Source: Hymenobacter sp. DG25B (GTDB lineage Bacteria; Bacteroidota; Bacteroidia; Cytophagales; Hymenobacteraceae). From it: 64,000 nucleotides of DNA. The stretch lies in NCBI RefSeq assembly GCF_000801315.1, contig NZ_CP010054.1, positions 2,418,001 through 2,482,000 of the forward strand, written 5' to 3'. Below, piece after piece: positions 8,927 through 17,315 of this stretch (positions are counted from its first letter, which is position 1; each line of letters opens with the position of its first letter). The notes below the pieces were generated by a model, which was not told the DNA's origin, ran no database searches, and saw only the letters and a list, made by a program, of their open reading frames with translations. A program made the position numbers and the translations under genes.

Positions 8927-9886
8927 TTGCTACCCACCGTCTCCCCCTTGCTCTCCGTTATCAGTCCGGTTTATCTGGCCGAAAAGCTGCTCCCGGAGCT
9001 GGTGGCCCGGATAGAAGCCAGCGTGCGGCCGATTACGGAGGATTTCGAAATTATTCTGGTAGATGACCGGAGCCCGGACCACTCCTGGCAGGTGGTGGAG
9101 GAGTTGGCCCAACAGTACCCCCGCGTGCGCGGCCTACGCCTCAGCCGCAATTTTGGGCAGCACAGCGCCATTACGGCGGGGCTGGATCATAGCCGGGGCC
9201 AATGGGTAGTGGTGATGGATTGCGACCTGCAGGACCGCCCCGAGGAAATTCCGGCGCTTTATGCGGAGGCTCAGAAAGGGTTTGACCTGGTTATTGCCCG
9301 GCGCGCCAACCGCCAGGACAGCTGGCTTAAGAAAAGCCTCTCCAGCCTGTTTTACCGCGCTTTGGCTTACCTCACCGATACCCGACAGGATAGCACTACC
9401 GCCAACTTTGGCATTTATAACCGCCGGGTAGTGGATGCCTTGTGCCAGATGCGGGAAAGCGCCCGGTATTTCCCCACCATGATTCGGTGGGTGGGCTTTC
9501 AAAGCGCTACGCTACCAGTCACGCACGCCCCACGCCCATCCGGCAAAAGCTCGTATGGCTTAAGCCAGAAGCTACATTTAGCCATTAATACTATCCTGGC
9601 TTATTCCGACAAGCCGCTACGGCTCACCATTAAGCTGGGCTTACTCATTTCGGCTACGGCTTTTATTGGAGTGTTCTACACGCTGTTCCGGTGGCTGGAA
9701 GGCAAAATTACTGTGTTGGGTTACGCCAGCTTAATTATCTCCATTTGGTTTTTCTCCGGCCTGATTATATTCCTATTGGGCGTGGTAGGGCTGTACATCG
9801 GTAAAACGTTTGAAGGCGTGAAAAACAGGCCCCTTTATATAATTGATCAGGATTTACAAGCTGATTTATCAAGCAGCAAGCGCTAG
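8927..9886 (+). CDS. Family 2 glycosyltransferase with two C-terminal membrane helices (DPM1/GtrB/ArnC type)
   Basis: 319 residues from a TTG start at 8927; no in-frame ATG fits the N-terminal fold. The catalytic domain has the GT-A pattern: LSVISPVY, IILVDDRSPDHSW, LRLSRNFGQHSAITAGLDHS, VVMDCDLQDRPEEI (DxD-like DCD/DLQD). The C-terminus has two membrane spans (about 235-260 and 268-295). Such enzymes typically move a sugar from a nucleotide donor to undecaprenyl phosphate at the inner face of the membrane. The WecE-like gene starts 45 bases downstream, so the two probably work together in surface glycan synthesis. A TAAC-TTGC sequence near 8891 could be its -7 element. Confidence 0.88.
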   Translation: MLPTVSPLLSVISPVYLAEKLLPELVARIEASVRPITEDFEIILVDDRSPDHSWQVVEELAQQYPRVRGLRLSRNFGQHSAITAGLDHSRGQWVVVMDCDLQDRPEEIPALYAEAQKGFDLVIARRANRQDSWLKKSLSSLFYRALAYLTDTRQDSTTANFGIYNRRVVDALCQMRESARYFPTMIRWVGFQSATLPVTHAPRPSGKSSYGLSQKLHLAINTILAYSDKPLRLTIKLGLLISATAFIGVFYTLFRWLEGKITVLGYASLIISIWFFSGLIIFLLGVVGLYIGKTFEGVKNRPLYIIDQDLQADLSSSKR

Positions 9887-9931
9887 TTCTAATCACCCTG
9901 AATTCTCAATTTCGCTCCAACTCCCCTGCCC

Positions 9932-11062
9932 ATGATTCCCTTTAACAAGCCGTATCTCTCCGGCCGGGAAACCCGCTACATTGAAGAGGCCGTGCGGATG
10001 GGGAAAATATCCGGGGACGGAGCTTTTACCCGGCGGTGCCACGCGTTTTTTGAACAGCAGCTGGGCTTTAACAAAACGCTAATGACCACCTCCGGCACCG
10101 CCGCGCTGGAAATGGCGGCCCTGCTGCTGAACATTCAGCCCGGCGAAGAGGTCATTATGCCCTCTTTCACCTTTGTATCCACTGCCAATGCCTTCGTGAT
10201 GCGCGGGGCAAAAGTGGTGTTTGCCGACAGTACCGAAGCAAACCCGAACCTGGACGTTGCCCAGCTGGAGGCGCTTATTACGCCCCGCACCCGCGCCATT
10301 GTACCCGTACATTACGCCGGTATTGCCTGCGACATGGAGGCCATTATGCACCTGGCACAGAAGTATAATATAAAGGTAGTAGAGGATGCGGCCCACGCCA
10401 TCGACAGCTTTTATAAAGACCAGCCCCTGGGCAGCATTGGTCATCTGGCGGCCTTTTCATTCCACGAAACCAAGAATATAATTTCCGGTGAAGGCGGCTT
10501 ACTGGCCATTAACGACACCGCCTTTTCCCAGCGGGCCGAAATCATCTGGGAGAAAGGCACCAACCGCTCCGCTTACTTTCGGGGAGAAATAGATAAGTAC
10601 ACCTGGGTGGATATTGGCTCTTCCTTTCTGCCTTCCGATATAATTGCTGCCTTTCTGTACGCGCAGCTGGAAAACCTGCGCGACATTCAGCAGCGCCGCC
10701 AGCAGCTGTGGCAGGAATATGCCACCGGTCTGGCCTCGCTCCGGGAGCTGGGCGTGGGCCTGCCTGTGCTGCCGGATTATGCCACCAATAATGGCCACCT
10801 GTTTTACCTGGTGTGCCGCAGTTTACCGGAGCGCACCGCTCTTATTGCTCATTTGCGCGCCTGCGGGGTGCTGGCCGTATTCCACTATCAACCCCTGCAC
10901 CAGAGTCCCTACTACCAGGCGCAGCATGATGGCCGCATACTGCCTTGGGCGGAGCATTATGCGGATTGTCTGGTGCGGTTACCTTTGTTTTATGAGTTGG
11001 AAGCGCTTCAGCAGGCCATGATAATTGAGGAGGTTCTCCGGTTTTATAGCGCCACCGTCTAA
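9932..11062 (+). CDS. dTDP-4-amino-4,6-dideoxygalactose transaminase (WecE/RffA type, DegT/DnrJ/EryC1 family)
   Basis: 376 residues, the usual size. PLP-dependent sugar aminotransferase that converts a dTDP-4-keto-6-deoxyhexose to the 4-amino sugar, used in enterobacterial common antigen and O-antigen synthesis. Motifs: IPFNKPYLSGRE at the N-terminus as in WecE, TSGTAALEMAALLL (phosphate binding), MPSFTFVSTANAF, VVEDAAHAI (PLP ring Asp), and FSFHETKNIISGEGG with the Schiff-base Lys. Similarity to WecE is high by eye, but the actual keto-sugar substrate cannot be proved. Located directly after a membrane-anchored GT2, consistent with surface polysaccharide or glycolipid synthesis. No rmlAB genes lie in the window. 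Confidence 0.9.
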   Translation: MIPFNKPYLSGRETRYIEEAVRMGKISGDGAFTRRCHAFFEQQLGFNKTLMTTSGTAALEMAALLLNIQPGEEVIMPSFTFVSTANAFVMRGAKVVFADSTEANPNLDVAQLEALITPRTRAIVPVHYAGIACDMEAIMHLAQKYNIKVVEDAAHAIDSFYKDQPLGSIGHLAAFSFHETKNIISGEGGLLAINDTAFSQRAEIIWEKGTNRSAYFRGEIDKYTWVDIGSSFLPSDIIAAFLYAQLENLRDIQQRRQQLWQEYATGLASLRELGVGLPVLPDYATNNGHLFYLVCRSLPERTALIAHLRACGVLAVFHYQPLHQSPYYQAQHDGRILPWAEHYADCLVRLPLFYELEALQQAMIIEEVLRFYSATV

Positions 11063-11105
11063 GGCAGGTTTATACCTTTACATCTGCAATAATTAACCTG
11101 CTCCT

Positions 11106-12416
11106 TTGGCTGAAATTCAACCCGTGCGCGGCTGGCGCTATAATCCGGCGCTCAGCGCGGCCATAGACGACTACGTATCCCCGCTGTTCGACGTGGTTTC
11201 GCCGAAGCAGCGCGAAGCCCTGTACCGCAACCCGCTGAACAGCATTCATCTCTCCGTGCCCCGGGGCGAAGATGCTGCCGGCGCGGCCCTGGCGCTGCTC
11301 ACGGAGTGGCAGCAGAAGCAAGTGTTGGTGCAGGATGAGCTGCCGGGCATCTATATCTACTACCAGTATTTCCGGCTGCCGGGCAGCACCCGCGAATACT
11401 GCCGCAAGGGCTTTATGTGCCATATCCGGGCCTACGACTGGAGCGAAAATGTGGTCTTGCGCCACGAAAACACCCTTCCCGTAGCCGTAAACGACCGCGC
11501 CGAGCTGCTGGCCCGCACCCAGTTCCAGACCAGCGCCACCCACGGCCTATACCGCGACGAGCTGCACGAGCTGGAGCCGTTTATGGACGAGGCCATGAAA
11601 GCGCCTTTGTACGAAACGGACGAAGATTACCAGGGTGCGCGGGATGTGCTGGCCGTTATTCAGGATGCCGCCGTTATTCAGCGCTTCCGTCAGGTTCTGC
11701 AGCAGCGGGAAGTGATACTGGCCGATGGGCACCACCGCTACGAGGGCTCCCTGGCCTACCGGCAGGCACGCCAGCTGGCCAGCCCCGCCGCCACCGGCCA
11801 GGAAGCCTGGAACTATCACCTGATGTATCTCACCAATTCCGCCTCCGATGACCTGCGCATTCTGCCCACGCACCGGCTGCTGCTGGAACTGCCGGCGGGC
11901 CTGACGGACGCTGAGTTTCTTGCCCGCCTGGAGCCTTACTTTATCATTCTGCCCAAGGACGATGCCTACTCCCTGCCGGAATTGATTGCGGGCAAGCGCT
12001 GGGCCTTTGGACTGTATTTAGATGGCCAGGCCTACAAGCTGCGCCTGCGCCCGGAAATGCACCCCCAGCTCAACTGGCCCACCACCCCGGAAGTAAAAGC
12101 GCTGGATCTGACGGTGCTGCATTTCTTTGTGCTGGAAAAAGCACTGGGTATTGTGGGCCCCGATGCCCAGCGGCAGTGGACGGGCATTGCCTACGTGCGT
12201 AACTTCTCCGAATGCCTCACGCGCGTAGACCGCCACGAAGCGCGCGCGGCCATCATTACCAATGAAGTAACCATGGAGGAAGTGGAAAGCGTGTGCCACA
12301 GCGGCGCCGTAATGCCGCCCAAATCCACGTTCTTCTACCCTAAAACCATTGGTGGCTTCCTGTTCACCTCCATCCGCGACGACGAGCACACCCATGCGTT
12401 TACTGCTTGCTTCTAA
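11106..12416 (+). CDS. DUF1015 family protein
   Basis: 436 residues from a TTG start. Family features: AEIQPVRGWRYNP at the N-terminus, DDYVSPLFDVVSP, a HLSVPRGED stretch, EVILADGHHRYEGSLAYRQ in the middle and SGAVMPPKSTFFYPK near the end. DUF1015 proteins are cytosolic and of unproven function; some are annotated in aerobic or serine/phosphonate contexts, but this is not settled. A TATACCTTTA sequence at 11071-11080 may serve as -7 element. The 3' end overlaps the Maf gene by 23 bases, so the two are co-transcribed. Confidence 0.9.
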   Translation: MAEIQPVRGWRYNPALSAAIDDYVSPLFDVVSPKQREALYRNPLNSIHLSVPRGEDAAGAALALLTEWQQKQVLVQDELPGIYIYYQYFRLPGSTREYCRKGFMCHIRAYDWSENVVLRHENTLPVAVNDRAELLARTQFQTSATHGLYRDELHELEPFMDEAMKAPLYETDEDYQGARDVLAVIQDAAVIQRFRQVLQQREVILADGHHRYEGSLAYRQARQLASPAATGQEAWNYHLMYLTNSASDDLRILPTHRLLLELPAGLTDAEFLARLEPYFIILPKDDAYSLPELIAGKRWAFGLYLDGQAYKLRLRPEMHPQLNWPTTPEVKALDLTVLHFFVLEKALGIVGPDAQRQWTGIAYVRNFSECLTRVDRHEARAAIITNEVTMEEVESVCHSGAVMPPKSTFFYPKTIGGFLFTSIRDDEHTHAFTACF

Positions 12417-12972
12417 CTCCCCGCGCCGCCGCCAGCTGCTCTCCGACCTGGGCCTATCCTATGAGGTGCGCCTGCAGGAGGTAGACGAAAGCTTCCCGGC
12501 CCATTTACGCCGCGCCGAAATAGCCGAATTTCTGGCCGCCCATAAAGCAGCCGCCTATGCCGCCGGCCTGGCCCCGGATGAAGTGGTGCTCACGGCCGAT
12601 ACCATTGTGTGCCTGGAAGACGAAGTTTTGAATAAGCCTGCTGACGAAGCCGAAGCCCGGCAGATGCTGGGCCGCCTGCAAGGCCGCACGCACGACGTAT
12701 TCACGGGCGTATGCCTGCTGGGCGGCAACGGCCGCCAGGTGGTCTTTTCCGACCAGACCCGGGTGCATTTTAAGCCCCTTAGCCCGGCAGAAATCGACTA
12801 TTACGTGCGCCAGTATCAGCCTCTGGATAAGGCCGGCGCTTATGGCGCGCAGGACTGGGTGGGCATGGTGGCCATCACCCGGCTGGAAGGCTCTTACTTC
12901 AATGTGATGGGGCTACCCGTCCATCGGGTATGGGAAGAGCTGCACAAATTCGGGCTGCCGTTGCCCGTATGA
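12394..12972 (+). CDS. Maf family nucleoside triphosphate pyrophosphatase
   Basis: 192 residues from the ATG at 12394, chosen because the family begins RLLLASNSPRRRQLLSDLGL. Maf proteins hydrolyse non-canonical or house-cleaning NTPs (dTTP/UTP or modified pyrimidines) to monophosphates. Other motifs: VDESFP, AHKAAAY, VLTADTIVCLEDEVLNKP, GRTHDVFTGVCL, and DKAGAYGAQDW with the catalytic Asp/Lys region, ending FNVMGLPVHRV. The start lies inside the DUF1015 gene and the stop overlaps the next gene as ATGA, indicating translational coupling. Confidence 0.95.
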   Translation: MRLLLASNSPRRRQLLSDLGLSYEVRLQEVDESFPAHLRRAEIAEFLAAHKAAAYAAGLAPDEVVLTADTIVCLEDEVLNKPADEAEARQMLGRLQGRTHDVFTGVCLLGGNGRQVVFSDQTRVHFKPLSPAEIDYYVRQYQPLDKAGAYGAQDWVGMVAITRLEGSYFNVMGLPVHRVWEELHKFGLPLPV

Positions 12973-14764
12973 GTCGTTTTTTCGCCCGATTAATGGCGGC
13001 GCACGGGCAGCCTATGCGCCCGGGCCTGGCCTTTTTTGGCGCCTGCGGGCTGCTGGTTATCTGGGCTGTTCTGCTGTTTCTGGTGGCGGTGTTTGGCTTC
13101 CGGGGGTACCCGGAAATTCAACACCTGCAGCAAATTACTTACCCGGAAAGTGGCTACCATCTTTTACCTGTGAAGCTGAGCAAGGCCGGGTTCGAGGGTT
13201 TCCGCTGGGCTTTGTGGGCTGCCGGGGCAGTAACATCCCTTGCATTCGTGCTGGTACAGCGCCGCAAACAAAAGCTTTATCACGAAATGCAAGCCTTGGT
13301 AGCCGAGCTGCGGGACAGCTGGCGGGCCCTAGGCCACTCACTACGTCACTTGCCCCGCTCCTACCAGCTTACCGCTTTATTGCTGCTGGCTTTGCTTACC
13401 GCCGTCCGGACCTATTTCTTTTTCTACTTCCCGCAGGAAGGCGACGAAGTGTTGAGCTACATGTGCTTTGGCAGCGAAGGAATAGTGGCCGCCACCAGCT
13501 TTTACCCGCTGCCCAATAATCATGTGCTCTACAACGTCATCAGCACATTCTTTCACCAGATAAATACTGGTTTTCACTTCACCACCCGCCTGCCTACTTT
13601 TCTGATCAGTCTGGGAGGCACGGTGCTGTTGTTTGCCGCCGTGCTGCGCTTTACCAGCTTCACGGTGGCGCTGCTCACGGTGGGGTTGTTTTGCTTTACG
13701 CCCTACAGCATCTACTATTCTTTTGTGGGCCGGGGCTATTTCCTGCAGGCCATCTGCTCCGGCTTGGGTTTTCTGGCGGTTCTGGGAATCTGCTATCGGC
13801 CCACGCGGCTGCGGCTGTATTGGTTTGTGCTGCTGGTTACCAGCATTCTAGGTTTCTACACCATTCCCACCTACGCCTACGCCTTTCTGCCCTTGATGCT
13901 GGTGGTGGCTACCCGAAGCCTGTGGCGCCCCGGGCAGGTGGCTCCGGGAGCCGTGCTGGCCACCGGGCTGCTGACCGGGGTTGCCTGTGCGCTCCTGTAC
14001 GCGCCGGTGATGCTGGTATCCGGCCCCCGGATGCTATTTAGTAATCAGTATCTGAAGGCCTTGCCTTTTGCCACTTTTACCCGCGGTTTTGCAAGCCATT
14101 CCGGCGTTGTGCTGGAGTATTTAATTGGTCAGGAGCGCATTGGAACCGCGTCGGTGCTTCTGATTCACGTTGTCTTATTGATTGGGCTATTTATAGCTAA
14201 GCCAGGCACCTGGTTACGGCAGTATGGTGGGGTAATAGTACTGGTGTTGCTGCTACCTTATGGCATCATTACCTGGCAATCAGTATTCCCCCCGCCCGGA
14301 CCCTGATGTATCTGATGTTTTACCTGTTTTTGGGTTTCGGCATTATCTACAATCAGGTGGGCCATCGGTTGAAACTACCGGACAGGTTCCTGCTTTGGGC
14401 GGCAATTTCACTTACCTTAGTCTATGCCGGGTACGAGGCTTACCACACCCAGCGCACCGCCAACCGGCAGAGCCGACGCCAGCTACAGGTAGAAGCCACT
14501 TACGCCTGGCTAGCAGCCCGGCATGCGCAACAGGTGTACGTGGAGAACCCCCACTATCAGTTCTTCTTTTACTACTATGCCAAGCAGAATCAGGGCATTC
14601 CGAATCTCTCCTCCACCTATCAGTTTGGGGCTCATTACGATTACCTGGTTTTAGACAGGCAGCAGCCCAATGTGTGTCCCAGCCGGAGTTGGGTGCCCGT
14701 GCTCGAAGATGAGTATGTACGCATCTATGCCCCCGCGGCATCGATAGCAGTTAGTGCCCCTTAG
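12969..14764 (+). pseudogene. GT39-like multi-span membrane protein split by a frameshift in a C6 tract
   Basis: Two open frames, 12969-14306 (446 aa) and 14306-14764 (152 aa), meet at TGATG. Read with one extra C in the tract 14288-14293, they form a single protein of about 598 residues passing through FPPARTLMYLMFYLF, a junction typical of this family. The N-terminal part has about 10 membrane spans and an acidic extracytoplasmic loop (QEGDEVLSYM, PLPNNHVLYN) as in PMT/ArnT-like (GT39) lipid-linked sugar transferases. The C-terminal part carries the last span and a soluble domain. The start overlaps the Maf stop (ATGA). Either a sequencing undercall, a pseudogene or a phase-variable gene; two separate proteins are less likely. 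Confidence 0.75.
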
Positions 14765-15189
14765 TGCCCGCGCGCCAGTAGCGCAATGCCGCCCACAATC
14801 AGCAGCAGCCCCAGCGCCTGCGAGATGGATAGGGATTCGCGCAGCAGTAGCAAGCCCAAGGCCGCCGTCAGCAACACGGAGCCACCCACAATTATGGGCG
14901 TGCCCACCGAGGAAGGAACGCCCCGGCTGAAAATCACAAACGTCAGAATCTCGGCCAGCCCTACCCCCAGGCCTGCCAAGGCCGCCAGCCCCAGCCCTTT
15001 GCCCGAAATGGGCAGCGGCTGGCCCTGCAGCTTCAGCCACAAAAGCCACCCTCCGCCCAGCAGGGCTGCCACCAGTTGCAGCACCACCGCCCCTACCGCG
15101 GCGGGAATATGGTCAGAGGCCAGCTTGATAAAAAAGTTGTAGAGGGCCAGACAAAACGCCGTGAGCAGGGCCAGCAGAAACCAGGGCAT
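14761..15189 (-). CDS. EamA/EmrE-like small membrane transporter
   Basis: 142 residues with four to five hydrophobic spans: PWFLLALLTAFCLALYNFFI, AAVGAVVLQLVAALLGGGWL, LGLAALAGLGVGLAEILTFV, then GVPSSVGTPIIVGGSVLLTA and a last span LGLLLIVGGIALLA. This is the size of one EamA repeat, as in single-domain drug/metabolite transporters that work as dimers. The substrate is unknown. It is convergent with the preceding gene: the two stop codons share bases at 14761-14764. Confidence 0.82.
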   Translation of the reverse strand: MPWFLLALLTAFCLALYNFFIKLASDHIPAAVGAVVLQLVAALLGGGWLLWLKLQGQPLPISGKGLGLAALAGLGVGLAEILTFVIFSRGVPSSVGTPIIVGGSVLLTAALGLLLLRESLSISQALGLLLIVGGIALLARGH

Positions 15190-15233
15190 AACAATACAGG
15201 GGAAACGAAGGATAAACGCTGTTCCGCAGTGGT

Positions 15234-16106
15234 CTACACCAGCTTATAGTTGCGGTATTCACCGGGGCGGTAGCCCGTTAGCTTTTCCACCAGGTGTTTC
15301 AGCTGGTCTTTGCGGCGGTAGCGGTTGCGGGACATATCGTGCTCATACTGCCAGTTTTGCGCCTTGATGCGCGCCAGCATCACCTGCGGGTGCGTGCCGG
15401 TGTAGCGCTGCAGGGAGTCTACCTGGCTGTAGTCGAACTCAGTGGCGGGCACCACGTTTTCGGCCATCCACGCATCCGAATGCCAGAGCTTGCCAAAGGT
15501 TTCCTGCTTGCGCTGCATGGCGGCGGGCGCTTTTACGTAGCCGTAGTGGTGCACGGTGGCATCCAGCAGCTTCACGCGCAGCTTTTCATCGTGGTTTTTG
15601 CGGAAACCCTGCGCGTCGCGGTAGGAATAGATGCCGGCGCCGGGCCGCACAATGCGAATTTCCCGGCGGTACCAGCGCGGGGCGTCGCCCAGGTAGTCGT
15701 AGGAGCCATAGAAATGGCGGTATTTCAGCAGCAGCCCATCTACCTGTTTATAAGCCAGCCAGCGCTCCATGCCTTCCCGAATAGCCGGGTAATCCTGCTC
15801 GTGCAGTACTTCATCGGCCTGCAGGTAGATGGCCCAGTCGGCATCCGGCGCAATGGCGGCCAGGGCTTTATCGGTTTCTACGGCCAGCACTTTGCCACCC
15901 TCCCGCAGGGTATCGTCCCAGGTAGTTTCGATAATCCGGATTTTGGGGGAGTTGATGCTCCGAATCAGGCCCAGGGTATCATCGGTGGAATTGCCCACGG
16001 CCACCACCACCTCGTCGCAAAGCGGCAGCAGGGACTGAATGCTTTCTACCACCGGGTAGTCATACAGCACGGCATTGCGCACAAACGTGAAACCGGAAAC
16101 CTTCAT
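15234..16106 (-). CDS. Family 2 glycosyltransferase (WaaE/KdtX-like)
   Basis: 290 residues from the ATG at 16106 (MKVSGFTFVRNAV). GT-A features: FTFVRNA at the N-terminus, CDEVVVAVGNSTDDTLGLIR, and ADWAIYLQADEVLHEQDY where the acidic pair normally binds the nucleotide-sugar metal. The C-terminal half is rich in Tyr/Arg/His and has no membrane span, so the enzyme is probably cytosolic or peripheral. Pattern resembles the LPS-core transferase WaaE, but donor and acceptor cannot be read. The gene lies between gpsA and the EamA-like gene on the same strand and, with the other sugar genes nearby, suggests surface glycan decoration. Confidence 0.85.
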   Translation of the reverse strand: MKVSGFTFVRNAVLYDYPVVESIQSLLPLCDEVVVAVGNSTDDTLGLIRSINSPKIRIIETTWDDTLREGGKVLAVETDKALAAIAPDADWAIYLQADEVLHEQDYPAIREGMERWLAYKQVDGLLLKYRHFYGSYDYLGDAPRWYRREIRIVRPGAGIYSYRDAQGFRKNHDEKLRVKLLDATVHHYGYVKAPAAMQRKQETFGKLWHSDAWMAENVVPATEFDYSQVDSLQRYTGTHPQVMLARIKAQNWQYEHDMSRNRYRRKDQLKHLVEKLTGYRPGEYRNYKLV

Positions 16107-16154
16107 CAATACCCTCTGATTAGCTATTAAACAACTTCTGGCTGAGCAGGCTCT

Positions 16155-17144
16155 TTACCGCAGCTTCTCCTTCAGTATTTCCAGCTCCACGGCCGGCGAA
16201 ATCTTCTCGTAGAGAATGTGATAAGCCGCCGAGGTAATGGGCATCGACACGTTCAGCTTTTTGTTGAGCTCGTGAATGCTCTTAACAGCATAGTAGCCTT
16301 CCGCCACCATGTTCATCTCCATCTGAGCTGATTTCACGGAGTACCCGCGCCCAATCATGTTGCCGAAGGTGCGGTTTCGCGAGAACTGGGAATAGGCCGT
16401 TACCAGCAGGTCGCCGAGGTAAGCGGAAGCCGACAGGTCGCGGGGCTGAGGGTTGATGGCGTGCACAAACCGGCGCATTTCCTGCACGGCATTGCTCACC
16501 AGCACGGCCTGAAAGTTGTCGCCGTAGCCCAGGCCGTGGGCTATGCCGCTGGTGAGAGCAATGATGTTTTTCATCACGGCGCAGTACTCGATACCATCCA
16601 GGTCGGCCATGGGATAGGCCTTGGTGTAGCGGTTGCGCAGCAGTTGGCTGAAGTCCTCAGCAAGCAACATATCGGTGCCGCCAATGGTGAGGTAGCTCTG
16701 CTTTTCCAGGGCTACTTCCTCGGCGTGGCAGGGGCCGGCCACCACGCCCAGCTGGGTGTGCGGGAGCCGGAAACGCTCGGCCACGTAGTCCGTGACGAGA
16801 ATATTCTTGCCCGGTATCATGCCTTTGATGGCCGAGATTATGCGCTTGTTCTTCAGCGAGTCCCGGTCCAGCTTGTCCAGGGCTTCCTTCACGAAGGCGG
16901 CGGGCACGGCCAGCACCAGCCAGTCGGCTTCCTTCACGGTGGCCTCCAGGTCGGTGGAGGGGAACACACGCATGAGGTCAAAGGCCACCGAAGACAGGTA
17001 GCGGCGGTTATGGCGGGTGCGCTGCAGGTGCTGCACGTCGTCTTTGCTGCGCATCCACCAGCCCACACGGGCCCCGTTTTCAGAGAGAATCTTGGTAAGT
17101 GCAGTGGCCCAGGAGCCGCCGCCAATCATGGCTATTTTTTCCAC
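16155..17144 (-). CDS. gpsA: NAD(P)-dependent glycerol-3-phosphate dehydrogenase
   Basis: 329 residues from a GTG at 17144 (VEKIAMIGGGSWATAL), which gives the normal family length; the longer frame adds a non-homologous leader. GpsA reduces dihydroxyacetone phosphate to sn-glycerol 3-phosphate, the backbone for phospholipids. Motifs: GGGSWATALTKIL (dinucleotide fold), SAIKGMIPG, GPCHAEEVALEKQS, and the substrate region with catalytic Lys in EYCAVMKNIIALTSGIAHGL, followed by SAYLGDLLVTAYSQFSRNR. Cytosolic. Next to a glycosyltransferase on the same strand, separated by about 50 bases. Confidence 0.95.
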   Translation of the reverse strand: MEKIAMIGGGSWATALTKILSENGARVGWWMRSKDDVQHLQRTRHNRRYLSSVAFDLMRVFPSTDLEATVKEADWLVLAVPAAFVKEALDKLDRDSLKNKRIISAIKGMIPGKNILVTDYVAERFRLPHTQLGVVAGPCHAEEVALEKQSYLTIGGTDMLLAEDFSQLLRNRYTKAYPMADLDGIEYCAVMKNIIALTSGIAHGLGYGDNFQAVLVSNAVQEMRRFVHAINPQPRDLSASAYLGDLLVTAYSQFSRNRTFGNMIGRGYSVKSAQMEMNMVAEGYYAVKSIHELNKKLNVSMPITSAAYHILYEKISPAVELEILKEKLR

Positions 17145-17241
17145 GAGGAAATGCTGTAAAACACCGGAAGAAGGTGCTAAATCTAGGTTCGGGCCAGGGC
17201 GGCTAAAATGCCCAAACCGCCGGAAAGGGACGAGTTTAGCC

Positions 17242-17285
17242 AAAAAAACTGAGAGGCCGGCACCCGCTTCGGGTACCGGCCTCTC
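17242..17285 (-). terminator. Terminator after the efflux adaptor gene
   Basis: Minus-strand stem GAGAGGCCGG(T)ACCCG / CGGGT(G)CCGGCCTCTC followed by seven T residues, about 31 bases past the stop at 17316. It separates the efflux pair from gpsA. Confidence 0.88.
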
Positions 17286-17315
17286 CTACGCGGTGCCTCT
17301 CAGGAGGTTAGCGGC

